In this document: positions 8,875-16,499 of the stretch, piece by piece
Position numbering within the stretch: position 1 is the stretch's first letter
Layout: each line of letters begins with the position of its first letter
Origin: Ruminococcaceae bacterium UBA2857
GTDB taxonomy: Bacteria; Bacillota; Clostridia; Oscillospirales; Acutalibacteraceae
Direction of reading: 5' to 3'
Length of the DNA stretch: 64,000 nt
NCBI GenBank assembly: GCA_002350705.1
Contig: DEFH01000052.1
Coordinates: forward strand, 248 to 64,247
Notes under the pieces: model-generated
What the model was told of the DNA's origin: nothing
What the model saw: the letters and a program-made list of their open reading frames with translations, nothing else
Database searches by the model: none
Program-made: the position numbers and the translations under genes

Positions 8875-9588
8875 TTATTTTCCGAGTCCGATACGCTTCA
8901 TCATTTCGGCATAAGCCTCTTCTACGCCGCCCAAATCTCTTCTGAAACGGTCTTTGTCAAGTTTCTCATGTGTCTTGATATCCCAGAAACGGCAGGTATC
9001 GGGAGAGATTTCGTCAGCCAGTACGATTTCACCGTCAGCTGTCTTGCCGAATTCCAGTTTGAAGTCAATGAGTTCTACGCCTACGCCTGCGAAAAATTCT
9101 TTCATATATTCATTGATAGCAAGTGCCATTTTGCTGATGGTATCGACATCTTCCCATGTAGCCGCACCGATGGCTACGGCATGATAGGAATTGATCAGAG
9201 GATCGCCAAGGGCATCGTCTTTGTAGGAAAATTCCAGAACAGTTGTTTTCAGTTCCGTACCCTCTTCCAGTCCGAGACGCTTTGCCATTGAGCCTGCTGC
9301 CTTGTTTCTGATAATGACCTCAAGAGGAACGATCTTTACTTTTTTCACAACAGTTTCCCTGTCGCTGATTTCCTCTACAAAGTGTGTATGGATGCCTTTT
9401 TCTTCCAGAAGCTTGAACATAAAGTTGGACATTCTGTTATTGACAACACCCTTACCTGTAATGGTACCTTTTTTCAGACCGTTGAATGCGGTGGCATCAT
9501 CTTTATACTCTACCATACAATAGTCGGGTTCTGACATGGCATACACCTTTTTTGCCTTACCTTCATACAAAAGCTCTGCTTTTTCCAT
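8875..9588 (-). CDS. purC: Phosphoribosylaminoimidazole-succinocarboxamide synthase
   Basis: Condenses CAIR with aspartate using ATP to give SAICAR. The 237-aa product has the SAICAR synthetase layout: the opening LYEGKAKKVY glycine-rich loop, the VVKKVKIVPLEVIIRN segment, the ELIDFKLEFGK strand and the DEISPDTCRFWD motif. The ATG has GAGGAG about 9 nt upstream. It is the first gene of the minus-strand purine unit; a promoter is visible at 9664-9692. The gap to purF contains a repeat element that could affect downstream expression. Confidence 0.96.
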   Translation of the reverse strand: MEKAELLYEGKAKKVYAMSEPDYCMVEYKDDATAFNGLKKGTITGKGVVNNRMSNFMFKLLEEKGIHTHFVEEISDRETVVKKVKIVPLEVIIRNKAAGSMAKRLGLEEGTELKTTVLEFSYKDDALGDPLINSYHAVAIGAATWEDVDTISKMALAINEYMKEFFAGVGVELIDFKLEFGKTADGEIVLADEISPDTCRFWDIKTHEKLDKDRFRRDLGGVEEAYAEMMKRIGLGK

Positions 9589-9663
9589 TTTGAACTGCTC
9601 CTCTCATTTGCTGCAAAAAATTCATTTCAAACACCGTTCCCAAAAAATAAAACGGTTATTATT

Positions 9664-9692
9664 ATTATACATCTTTATGCCGATTTAAGCAA
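9664..9692 (-). promoter_or_regulatory. Promoter of the purine unit
   Basis: On the minus strand, TTGCTT and TATAAT are separated by 17 nt. The predicted start leaves a leader of about 70 nt before purC, containing a weak ACCGTT/AACGGT stem. Confidence 0.7.
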
Positions 9693-9823
9693 GTTTTTAT
9701 CCGAGGAAATCTCTTTTTTGACATTTCTTACATATTACAGTTGATTTTTAATAAATTTTCTCTGCTTTTTGAACAAAAAACAATATTTATGAATTTTTTC
9801 GTTCCAAAACTTGCAAAAAACTA

Positions 9824-9852
9824 TTGATTATTTTGCAGGAGTATGCTAAAAT
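9824..9852 (+). promoter_or_regulatory. Promoter of gdhA
   Basis: TTGATT and TAAAAT are 17 nt apart; predicted transcription start near 9859, giving a leader of about 80 nt. Confidence 0.65.
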
Positions 9853-9941
9853 AGGCGTTGCAGTGACTGACTGCGGAGTATCTTATTGCAGGATACACAA
9901 TTTTATCTTCAAATTTTATCTATTTTTAAGGAGTGACAAAG

Positions 9942-11273
9942 ATGTCATACGTTAGCGAACAGCTTGAAAAGGTAATTGCCAAAAACCCTGCTCAGCCCGA
10001 ATTCGTACAGGCTGTCAAAGAGGTACTGGAGTCTCTGGAGCCCGTAATCGAGGCTAACCCTCAGTATGAAGCGGCAGGTATTCTCGAAAGAATCACAGAG
10101 CCCGAAAGACAGATCATGTTCAGAGTTCCGTGGGTAGATGACAACGGTAAGGTACAGGTGAACCGTGGTTTCCGTATCCAGTTCAACAGTGCCATCGGTC
10201 CTTACAAGGGCGGTCTCAGATTCCATCCCTCTGTAAACCTCGGTATCATTAAGTTCCTCGGCTTTGAGCAGATTTTCAAGAACTCCCTGACAGGTCTTCC
10301 CATCGGCGGCGGCAAGGGCGGTTCCGACTTTGATCCCAAAGGCAAGAGCGACAGAGAAGTGATGGCTTTCTGCCAGAGCTTCATGACAGAGCTTTACAGA
10401 CATATCGGTGCCGATACAGACGTTCCCGCCGGTGATATCGGTGTGGGCGGACGTGAGATCGGCTACCTGTTCGGTCAGTACAAGAGAATCCGTGACTGCT
10501 ATGAGGGTGTTCTCACAGGTAAGGGATTGACTTACGGCGGTTCACTTGCCCGTACACAGGCTACAGGTTATGGTCTGCTCTACATTACTAACGAGCTCCT
10601 TAAAGATCACAATATTGATATTACAGGCAAGACAGTATGCGTTTCCGGTGCCGGCAATGTTGCTATCTATGCTGCCGAAAAAGCAACTCAGCTCGGTGCA
10701 AAGGTTGTTACTCTCTCCGATTCTACAGGTTGGATCTACGATGCGGAAGGCATTGATCTTGATGCTGTCAAGGAAATCAAGGAAGTCAAGAGAGCAAGAC
10801 TTTCCGAGTACAAGAACTATCGTCCGAATGCCGAATATACAGAAGGCAAGTTCCTTTGGACCATTCCTTGTGACGTTGCACTTCCCTGTGCTACACAGAA
10901 TGAACTGGACGTCGAGGGTGCCCAGAACCTCATCAAGAACGGCACTATCGCTGTTTGTGAGGGTGCCAATATGCCCACCACTCTCGAAGCTACAAAGATG
11001 CTTCAGGAAGCAAAGATTCTCTTTGTACCCGGCAAGGCTGCCAATGCAGGCGGTGTTGCTACTTCCGCTCTTGAGATGTCACAGAACAGCCAGAGACTTT
11101 CCTGGACATTTGAAGAAGTTGATCAGAAACTGGAAGGTATTATGGTCAACATCTATCATAACATTTCCAATGCTGCTAAAAAGTACGGCTATGAGGGTAA
11201 CTACGTTGTAGGTGCCAACATTGCAGGCTTTGTTAAGGTTGCAGACACTATGCTCGCTCAGGGTGTGGTTTGA
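9942..11273 (+). CDS. gdhA: Glutamate dehydrogenase, NADP-type
   Basis: Interconverts 2-oxoglutarate plus ammonium with glutamate; this family usually assimilates ammonia with NADPH. The 443-aa protein carries GPYKGGLRFHP and PIGGGKGGSDFDPKG with the catalytic Lys, and a Rossmann fold starting VSGAGNVAIYA, as in hexameric enzymes. An upstream GTG (9933) is in frame but overlaps the ribosome site AAGGAG (9928-9933); the ATG at 9942 has an 8-nt spacing and is preferred. It is a single-gene unit with its own promoter and terminator. Codon use is strongly biased (many GGT, AAG, CTC), which suggests high expression. Confidence 0.96.
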   Translation: MSYVSEQLEKVIAKNPAQPEFVQAVKEVLESLEPVIEANPQYEAAGILERITEPERQIMFRVPWVDDNGKVQVNRGFRIQFNSAIGPYKGGLRFHPSVNLGIIKFLGFEQIFKNSLTGLPIGGGKGGSDFDPKGKSDREVMAFCQSFMTELYRHIGADTDVPAGDIGVGGREIGYLFGQYKRIRDCYEGVLTGKGLTYGGSLARTQATGYGLLYITNELLKDHNIDITGKTVCVSGAGNVAIYAAEKATQLGAKVVTLSDSTGWIYDAEGIDLDAVKEIKEVKRARLSEYKNYRPNAEYTEGKFLWTIPCDVALPCATQNELDVEGAQNLIKNGTIAVCEGANMPTTLEATKMLQEAKILFVPGKAANAGGVATSALEMSQNSQRLSWTFEEVDQKLEGIMVNIYHNISNAAKKYGYEGNYVVGANIAGFVKVADTMLAQGVV

Positions 11274-11308
11274 TTTTCCGGCTGCCTTCATCATTGATAT
11301 TATAAAAA

Positions 11309-11343
11309 GGGCTGTACCGACAAAAATCGGTACAGCTTTTTTG
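11309..11343 (+). terminator. Terminator of gdhA
   Basis: A 10-bp perfect stem (GCTGTACCGA, 11311-11320, with 11327-11336) is followed by a run of T. Confidence 0.9.
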
Positions 11344-11427
11344 TGTCAAAAAACGGTTTCGTGTATATAATATAGTGTAAGCCAATGAAACAGGTGTCCT
11401 GCTACTTAATCCAACGAGGTGTTTATC

Positions 11428-11574
11428 ATGAGAAGGTGCATAAGAAACGGAAATATCTTTGCGTTCAGTCTGGGACTGCTTGTTTCCTGTATCATGCCGG
11501 AGTGCTGGCTGGTGGCAGTCATTGCAATCGTTCTTGCCGTCACTGCCGTGGCAGGCTCCCGCTGCTGTAGATGA
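11428..11574 (+). CDS. Small Cys-containing hydrophobic protein, 48 aa
   Basis: A 48-codon ORF begins with ATG at 11428, preceded by a GAGGTG site at a suitable distance. The product has a basic start (MRRCIRNGN), about 30 hydrophobic residues in two stretches (FAFSLGLLVSCIMP and WLVAVIAIVLAVTAVA) and a Cys/Arg tail SRCCR. It therefore looks like a small membrane protein with five Cys. It lies 85 nt beyond the gdhA terminator and 14 nt before another tiny ORF. I do not recognise a family. The start with the ribosome site is favoured over a longer overlapping frame from 11385 that lacks one. Confidence 0.5.
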   Translation: MRRCIRNGNIFAFSLGLLVSCIMPECWLVAVIAIVLAVTAVAGSRCCR

Positions 11575-11588
11575 AAGGGGTTCAGTTT

Positions 11589-11687
11589 ATGAAAATCGTT
11601 GTGGTTGACAATCCGAAATTCTGGGGCTTTATTCTCCGCAGAGTGTTCAAAATCAAAAAACTTCCTCAGCAGCCGATAATTAACTGA
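11589..11687 (+). CDS. Very small basic ORF, 32 aa
   Basis: An ATG at 11589 with AAAGGGG 8 nt upstream opens a 32-codon ORF starting MKIVVVDNPKFWGFILRRVF and ending PQQPIIN. The C-terminal half is basic and could be amphipathic. It follows the 48-aa ORF by 14 nt, so the two may form a small unit. No family is recognised. It is the least certain coding call in the window; the well-placed ribosome site is the main support. Confidence 0.4.
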   Translation: MKIVVVDNPKFWGFILRRVFKIKKLPQQPIIN

Positions 11688-11706
11688 ATTTATCTGAAAA
11701 ATATGT

Positions 11707-11735
11707 TTGAAAATGACGAAGGAGTATGTTATAAT
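11707..11735 (+). promoter_or_regulatory. Promoter of the PAP2 gene
   Basis: TTGAAA-17-TATAAT, with a predicted start about 30 nt before the ATG at 11774. Confidence 0.75.
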
Positions 11736-11773
11736 GAAGATGACATTTTTGTAACTTAAAAAGGGTGAAAAAT

Positions 11774-12316
11774 ATGCTTGATAAAATTCAGGCCTGGGAC
11801 GAAAAAATGCTGCTCAAGCTGACAAAAAAAAGAACTGCTGCTTTGAATAAATTGATGATACTCATTACCACTGTCGGAAATCACGGATATGTCTGGTTTG
11901 CTTTTTCGGCACCGTTCCTCTTGACAAATCGCTGGCGGCTCACAGGTTTTACAATGTTGCTGGCTCTCTGCTTTACATGGCTCGGCGGAGAAGTTACCAT
12001 CAAGCATATTGTCGGAAGAGTCCGTCCCTGCAACAAGTCCTTTGAAGAATATCTGCTGATTGAAAATCCGCCTCATTATTCTTTTCCCTCAGGACATTCT
12101 TCTTCATCCTTTGCCGTTTCCATGGTTATGTTGTTTATGTGTGAACAGCTGTTTGTTCCCGTATTCATTTTTGCGTGTCTCATGGCTTTTTCAAGAATGT
12201 ACCTGCTTGTACATTACCCGACGGATGTCATGGCCGGTGCTGTTTTCGGTATCATCTGCGGCTGTGCTGCCGTTCCGTTGTCTCCTTATATCCCGTTTTT
12301 TGATTTTCAGATTTAA
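11774..12316 (+). CDS. PAP2-family membrane phosphatase
   Basis: A 180-aa membrane protein with the phosphatidic acid phosphatase type 2 signature: KHIVGRVRPC (motif 1), FPSGHSSSSF (motif 2, catalytic His) and RMYLLVHYPTDVMAG (motif 3). Several hydrophobic segments alternate with these motifs. The family removes phosphate from lipid phosphates; in bacteria this often means undecaprenyl pyrophosphate or phosphatidylglycerophosphate, but the substrate cannot be told from sequence. An upstream in-frame GTG (11765) lies inside the ribosome site, so the ATG at 11774 is used. It stands alone between its own promoter and a terminator. Confidence 0.9.
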   Translation: MLDKIQAWDEKMLLKLTKKRTAALNKLMILITTVGNHGYVWFAFSAPFLLTNRWRLTGFTMLLALCFTWLGGEVTIKHIVGRVRPCNKSFEEYLLIENPPHYSFPSGHSSSSFAVSMVMLFMCEQLFVPVFIFACLMAFSRMYLLVHYPTDVMAGAVFGIICGCAAVPLSPYIPFFDFQI

Positions 12317-12318
12317 TC

Positions 12319-12355
12319 GAAAACCGTATCGGCATATTTTACCGATACGGTTTTC
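12319..12355. terminator. Bidirectional terminator
   Basis: A 14-bp stem (12319-12332 with 12342-12355) with T runs on both strands lies between two converging genes. Confidence 0.9.
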
Positions 12356-12356
12356 T

Positions 12357-12620
12357 TTACCTCTGGATATAATCGTAATCTGCCTGACGGATATATTCTA
12401 TCATTTCCTTGCGTCCGGCTCGTGTCAGCGGAAAAGTCCTTTCCTCGACAATTTCATCCATGCTTTTTTCATAGCAGAATTCTCCGTGCCATATCTTTAC
12501 TGTCATGGTCTCCTCTTTCGGACTCGGAAGAATAATGTAATGAAACAGATAACGGCACTCTGTATAAGGATTGTTGTTTTCAAACCACTCTATATTCGGC
12601 AGACTGTCACATAATATCAT
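12357..12620 (-). CDS. Hypothetical protein, 87 aa
   Basis: An 87-aa soluble acidic protein beginning MILCDSLPNIEWFENNN and ending IRQADYDYIQR. The ATG at 12620 has a GGAGG site 9-10 nt upstream; the frame is open for 27 more codons but without support. It contains aromatic-rich segments (CRYLFHYIIL, VKIWHGEFCYEKS) and a charged C-terminal helix. No family is recognised. It is transcribed away from the 12777 gene, from a probable promoter with TATAAT at 12657-12662 and a weak -35 at 12680-12685. Confidence 0.65.
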   Translation of the reverse strand: MILCDSLPNIEWFENNNPYTECRYLFHYIILPSPKEETMTVKIWHGEFCYEKSMDEIVEERTFPLTRAGRKEMIEYIRQADYDYIQR

Positions 12621-12712
12621 ATTGCTTTCCCCTCCTGTTCGGAATATTGTATCTGTATTATACATCAAAACAGCGGGGAAGTCTATGAAAAAATTGTTCA
12701 AAAAAATAACAT

Positions 12713-12741
12713 TTGAATATTACGGGATACTGTGTTATAAT
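12713..12741 (+). promoter_or_regulatory. Promoter of the 12777 gene
   Basis: TTGAAT-17-TATAAT; predicted start about 28 nt before the ATG. Confidence 0.75.
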
Positions 12742-12776
12742 AAACAGGAAATTTGCTCAAAAGGAGTCGAAAATCC

Positions 12777-13400
12777 ATGGAACAGGTTATGCAGATAGGA
12801 AAAATGGGAAATTATTCCGAACAAATCGTCAAAAGAAAAATGTCTCCCACGAGGTTAACAGGTCTCATTGCAGGATTGGTGATGACGGTCTTAGTTATGT
12901 TCGTCAGTATCTATCTTTCGGGTACATTCGGATGGTTAGTGCCGATTGCATTGCTTTGTATTGCTTTCGGTGGGTATATGATCTACTACTTGATTAAAAA
13001 TGCCGGCATTGAATATGAATATACCTTTGTCGTGGGCGAAATGAGAATAGATCGTATCAAAGGAAAGTCCAAAAGAAAAAAACTGACGGTCTTTGATGTC
13101 AAAGCCATTGACGACATCGGAAAATTCATTGACCATGAAACAGGCAAAAAAACGATTGATGTCTCCAAACAGGAACTTGTCCTCCACGCTGCCGAAGATG
13201 ATGAAAGATCGGACACTTATTATATGCTGATCCACGACAAAGTAAGAGAAAAACACGCTCTGCTGCTGTTTACCCCCAACGAAAGAACTCTCAGCATGAT
13301 ACAGCCCTGTCTTTCCGTAGAGCTTAAAAAGAAATTTCTCAAAATGAAGCATGACGAGGAAAATGCCCAAAAACAGGCTGTCAAAACCGTTACGGAATAA
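12777..13400 (+). CDS. Two-helix membrane protein (DUF6106-like)
   Basis: A 207-aa protein with a short cytoplasmic start, two adjacent membrane helices at about 28-50 and 53-75, and a C-terminal soluble domain of about 130 aa rich in Lys/Asp/Glu (FDVKAIDDIGKFIDHETGKKT). A turn such as EYEYTFVVGEMRIDRIKGK after the second helix suggests a beta-type domain resembling bacterial PH-like folds. I assign it tentatively to the DUF6106-type proteins of Clostridia. The start follows AAAGGAG (12758-12764); an in-frame TTG at 12753 lies before that site and was not used. Monocistronic between promoter and terminator. Confidence 0.7.
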   Translation: MEQVMQIGKMGNYSEQIVKRKMSPTRLTGLIAGLVMTVLVMFVSIYLSGTFGWLVPIALLCIAFGGYMIYYLIKNAGIEYEYTFVVGEMRIDRIKGKSKRKKLTVFDVKAIDDIGKFIDHETGKKTIDVSKQELVLHAAEDDERSDTYYMLIHDKVREKHALLLFTPNERTLSMIQPCLSVELKKKFLKMKHDEENAQKQAVKTVTE

Positions 13401-13404
13401 TCAC

Positions 13405-13437
13405 AAGGTCTCCCCGAAAACAAATCGGAGAGACCTT
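13405..13437 (+). terminator. Terminator after the two-helix protein gene
   Basis: A 13-bp stem with one mismatch (13405-13417 with 13425-13437) is followed by T-rich sequence. Confidence 0.85.
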
Positions 13438-13459
13438 TTATTTTTTCGGAAAATTCAAA

Positions 13460-13488
13460 TTGCATTGCAGAAAGGATTGTGTTACAAT
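13460..13488 (+). promoter_or_regulatory. Promoter of the NAD(P)HX repair gene
   Basis: TTGCAT-17-TACAAT; predicted start near 13495, which excludes coding starts further upstream. Confidence 0.65.
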
Positions 13489-13539
13489 GATTGGGATAGA
13501 AATTCATACGGGTTATATTTCCGTAAGGGAGGTTTTTTT

Positions 13540-15057
13540 ATGATCGTAGCAGAAAGCTCGGAAATGAGAACAATGGAGGATATTACAGCAAGCTGCGGTA
13601 TTCCTATGTCATCTTTGATGGAAAAAGCAGGTCAGGGTGTGGCTGAGCTGGCAGGCAGGCTCATCAAGGAAAAACAACTGAAAAACATCTGTATTGTCTG
13701 CGGTACCGGCAATAATGGCGGTGACGGTTTTGTGACGGCAAGACTGCTTTGTGAACAGTGCGGCGTGTGTGTGATACTGGCAGACGGTTTTCCAAAAACA
13801 GAGCTGGCTCAGACAAATTTCAGTATTCTGCCGCCCTCTGTCGAGGTGCATGAGTTCAGTGAGCATATCTATGAATCCATTGAAAAACTCAAACAGGCGG
13901 ATATGATTATTGATGCCGTTTACGGTATCGGATTCCATAACGCATTAAAGCCCAATGTCGGTGAATTAATCGGCTACTGCAACGAAAACAAACACGCTGT
14001 AAAAATTGCCGTAGATGTTCCCAGCGGTATTCTCTGCGACAGCGGCAGCATTATTACAACCTGTTTCCATGCCGATTATACGGTGTCTTTCACGGCACTT
14101 AAACCGCTCCATGTATTATATCCGTCAATGGATTTCTGCGGAGAACTGTCCGTTGTGGATGTCGGAATTCCGAAAAATATCTTCGATAACTGCAACTATA
14201 TCATGAAAACAACGGATGAATTTATTCAACAGAATCCTATCCGTCCCAGAAGAAAATCTGCTCACAAAGGCACAAACGGCACATTGCTTGCCGTATGCGG
14301 CAGCTATGGCATGGCAGGTGCCGCTATGCTGGCCGGAGAGGCGGCTTTGCGTACAGGTGTCGGACTGCTCAAAATGGCGGTTCCCCGTTCCGTCTATCCG
14401 ATTGTGGCACAAAAACTCACAGAAGCCGTTTTCATGCCTCTGGAACAGACCACTGACGGCAAAATCAACTTCAAGGAATACAACAGGATTTTATTTGAAT
14501 CCGTGGAAAGTGCCAGTGCCATATTAATCGGCTGCGGTATGGGTATCAATGACGGACTTAAACAAATGATGTCGATGCTCGTGGAAAACTCCACCAAACC
14601 AATGGTGATTGACGCTGACGGTCTGAACTGTCTCTGCGGCAATATTGATATTCTGCGGAGAGCAGCCGCTCCGATTATTATCACACCCCACCCCGGCGAA
14701 ATGGCAAAACTGATTAACAGCGATATTCAGACCATTCAAGCCTATCGTTATGACGTTGCCAAGGATTTTGCACAGGAATACCGTGTCACAGTGGTTCTCA
14801 AAGGTGCCGATACCATCATTGCCACTCCCGAAGGCAAGGTTTATGTCAATCTCACAGGCAACAACGGCATGGCAAAAGGCGGCAGCGGTGATGTTCTGGC
14901 AGGCATGATGTCCTCTTTGCTGGCTCAGGGACTCAGCACGGAAAAAGCAGCGGCTTATGCCGTCTACTATCATGGCATAGCCGGCGACAAATGTGCGGAA
15001 AAATTATCTGTCCGTACCATGCTCCCGTCTGACCTCATCAAAGAAATTGATTTCTGA
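13540..15057 (+). CDS. nnr: Bifunctional NAD(P)HX epimerase/dehydratase
   Basis: Repairs hydrated NADH and NADPH: the N-terminal YjeF domain epimerises the hydrates, and the C-terminal ADP/ATP-dependent domain removes water. The 505-aa product has both. The epimerase spans about 1-210 with CGTGNNGGDGF. The ribokinase-like dehydratase spans about 225-505 with GTNGTLLAVCGSYGMAGA, VIDADGLN, TPHPGEMA and NNGMAKGGSGDVLAGM. The ATG at 13540 has AAGGGAGG at 13525-13532. A frame open further upstream precedes the predicted transcription start, so it is not coding there. Often called nnrD/nnrE fusion. Confidence 0.95.
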   Translation: MIVAESSEMRTMEDITASCGIPMSSLMEKAGQGVAELAGRLIKEKQLKNICIVCGTGNNGGDGFVTARLLCEQCGVCVILADGFPKTELAQTNFSILPPSVEVHEFSEHIYESIEKLKQADMIIDAVYGIGFHNALKPNVGELIGYCNENKHAVKIAVDVPSGILCDSGSIITTCFHADYTVSFTALKPLHVLYPSMDFCGELSVVDVGIPKNIFDNCNYIMKTTDEFIQQNPIRPRRKSAHKGTNGTLLAVCGSYGMAGAAMLAGEAALRTGVGLLKMAVPRSVYPIVAQKLTEAVFMPLEQTTDGKINFKEYNRILFESVESASAILIGCGMGINDGLKQMMSMLVENSTKPMVIDADGLNCLCGNIDILRRAAAPIIITPHPGEMAKLINSDIQTIQAYRYDVAKDFAQEYRVTVVLKGADTIIATPEGKVYVNLTGNNGMAKGGSGDVLAGMMSSLLAQGLSTEKAAAYAVYYHGIAGDKCAEKLSVRTMLPSDLIKEIDF

Positions 15058-15064
15058 TTCATAA

Positions 15065-15118
15065 CCCCCCTGTTTTCTGCATAATTATCATTATCAGATG
15101 AAACAGGGGGAAGTTTTT
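15065..15118 (+). terminator. Hairpin after nnr that also holds the next gene's ribosome site
   Basis: CCCCCTGTTT (15066-15075) pairs with AAACAGGGGG (15101-15110), followed by AAGTTTTTTT. It reads as a terminator with a 25-nt loop. Its 3' arm is also the Shine-Dalgarno sequence of the lipoprotein gene starting at 15119. Confidence 0.6.
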
Positions 15119-15601
15119 TTGAAAAAAATTGTTTTAACAGTCATTTCCGTGCTTGTGATTGTACTGTTTGCGTCATGCAGTGAAAATATCAGGATTCCCG
15201 AAGTCTCTACTGCTGTGGACGGTGATGCGGCGGTCACTTACAACGGAACAGATTATCTGTGCCATATCACCTATGTCAATAACCGTACGGCTTCCGTGGA
15301 GCTGCAATCACCTGACAGTCTCAAAGGACTGACGTTCCGCAGAACACAGGACGGACAATCCTTTGCCTTAAACAAACTCCTCTGCAAAAGTTCCTGTTTT
15401 CGTTTCGGTGAAAGCTGTATCGGAACACAGATTATGCAGCTCTTTGACGGCATTAAACCGGATCGTATCAAATTTGTCTCCCAAAAAGGCGAACTCTTTC
15501 TTTTTTCGGCAAAAGACAACACTGCCATGACATTTCTGACGGACAGTGAGGGACATATCAAAACTCTTTCCGCTCCCAATCTGACAATTGATTTCCCGTA
15601 A
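15119..15601 (+). CDS. Lipoprotein of unknown function, 160 aa
   Basis: A secreted lipoprotein. The N-terminus has two Lys, a hydrophobic core and the lipobox LFASC (Cys at about 20). The mature part of about 140 aa is probably beta-rich, with two further Cys pairs possible (LLCKSSC, ESCIGT). I do not recognise a family. The TTG at 15119 is chosen because AGGGGG lies 8 nt upstream and the signal peptide then has a normal length; the ATG at 15098 precedes this site. It may be read through from nnr or controlled by the hairpin that contains its ribosome site. Confidence 0.7.
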   Translation: MKKIVLTVISVLVIVLFASCSENIRIPEVSTAVDGDAAVTYNGTDYLCHITYVNNRTASVELQSPDSLKGLTFRRTQDGQSFALNKLLCKSSCFRFGESCIGTQIMQLFDGIKPDRIKFVSQKGELFLFSAKDNTAMTFLTDSEGHIKTLSAPNLTIDFP

Positions 15602-15652
15602 TTTTCTCCGGCTCCCTCCTGTTATTGCAACGGGAGGGAGCCGTAAATTATG

Positions 15653-15681
15653 TTGACAAAATCAGGCGATAATAGTAAAAT
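15653..15681 (+). promoter_or_regulatory. Promoter of the membrane/VWA/TelA module
   Basis: TTGACA-17-TAAAAT, near consensus. The predicted start (about 15688) lies after the ATG at 15682, which forces use of the TTG at 15715. Confidence 0.85.
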
Positions 15682-15714
15682 ATGAGTAAAGTGTTTTGGA
15701 AAGGAGACACAATC

Positions 15715-16482
15715 TTGTCTAAAAAACAAATCATCAGACTCATCCTGCTGAATCTGGGAATTATCCTGCTGAATGTGATTCTATTTTCCAGAGGTCTGGT
15801 CGGTCTGACACTTGGTGAAAATATCCTTGCCACTGCGTTCGGTATTACCGTTATTGTTATGAGTATCGTTGCATTTTTCTGGGGCAACAGCTCCCTGCTT
15901 TTCAAAAAACAGGCACCTGTTCTCTATATCGGCACCGAACAACTGACCAACGAAAAGGATTATCTCGAGGCTCTGGAAGAAAAACGGGATAAAAAAATCT
16001 TTATCAAAGACATCAATACCGTGATGGAACAAATCTCCCGCATACGCTCACGAAATGAATCTCTTGATACGATTCTCAAACAGCATTTTTCTCCGCAGGA
16101 AATGACTTCTGTCCGTTTCCGCATGGTGATTGATTCCGTCAATGAACTTTTTTACGGAAACGTCAAAAAAATGCTCAACAGAATCTCTATCTTTGATGAC
16201 AGAGATTATAATGTGATTGTCTATAAACTCAGATATTCCACTGTCACACTCTCTCCCCAAGAATCACAGACCCTGCAGAACAGACTGGCTGTCTATCAGG
16301 AACATCTGGATTATATTCACAATCTCATTGAAATGAATGAAGAAATCATCGTCAAGCTCGACAGACTTTTGTTGGAGATTTCCAAACTGGACGACTTCGA
16401 CGAAAACAATATCGAAAAAACAGAGGCAATCCGTGAAATGAATGATTTGATCCGGCAGACCAAATTTTATAAGCAGCAATAA
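15715..16482 (+). CDS. Membrane protein with cytoplasmic coiled coil, first gene of the TelA module
   Basis: A 255-aa protein with two membrane helices close together (about 7-24 and 37-58) and a long, mostly helical cytoplasmic part with coiled-coil character (LEALEEKRDKK, NLIEMNEEIIVKLDRLLLEISKL). The start is TTG at 15715 with AAGGAG at 15701-15706; the ATG at 15682 lies upstream of the predicted transcript. I do not recognise a family. It is 17 nt before the VWA gene and shares an operon with a TelA homologue. This suggests a membrane anchor or scaffold for that system, which is inference. Confidence 0.7.
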   Translation: MSKKQIIRLILLNLGIILLNVILFSRGLVGLTLGENILATAFGITVIVMSIVAFFWGNSSLLFKKQAPVLYIGTEQLTNEKDYLEALEEKRDKKIFIKDINTVMEQISRIRSRNESLDTILKQHFSPQEMTSVRFRMVIDSVNELFYGNVKKMLNRISIFDDRDYNVIVYKLRYSTVTLSPQESQTLQNRLAVYQEHLDYIHNLIEMNEEIIVKLDRLLLEISKLDDFDENNIEKTEAIREMNDLIRQTKFYKQQ

Positions 16483-16499
16483 AGAAAGGGGCTGTATGC

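Larger units (their letters stand above)
9589..9941. other. Divergent promoter region purC / gdhA
   Basis: This 353-nt gene-free stretch holds two promoters pointing apart (9664-9692 minus, 9824-9852 plus) and AT-rich sequence between them. I see no purine riboswitch or PurR-type repeated box. A small GCAGT/ACTGC hairpin (about 9861-9875) lies near the start of the gdhA leader. Confidence 0.6.

Noticed and set aside
9589..9941. Purine riboswitch or PurR box before purC
   Set aside because: No three-way junction layout or repeated operator sequence was seen between the promoter and purC.
11385..11570. 61-codon ORF overlapping the 48-codon ORF
   Set aside because: No ribosome site before 11385, and the product is Cys/His-rich without pattern; the overlapping frame from 11428 has a proper site.
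13351..13539. In-frame extension of the NAD(P)HX repair gene back to 13351
   Set aside because: It overlaps the previous gene's end, a terminator and the new gene's promoter; the first residues have no family similarity and a strong ribosome site precedes 13540.
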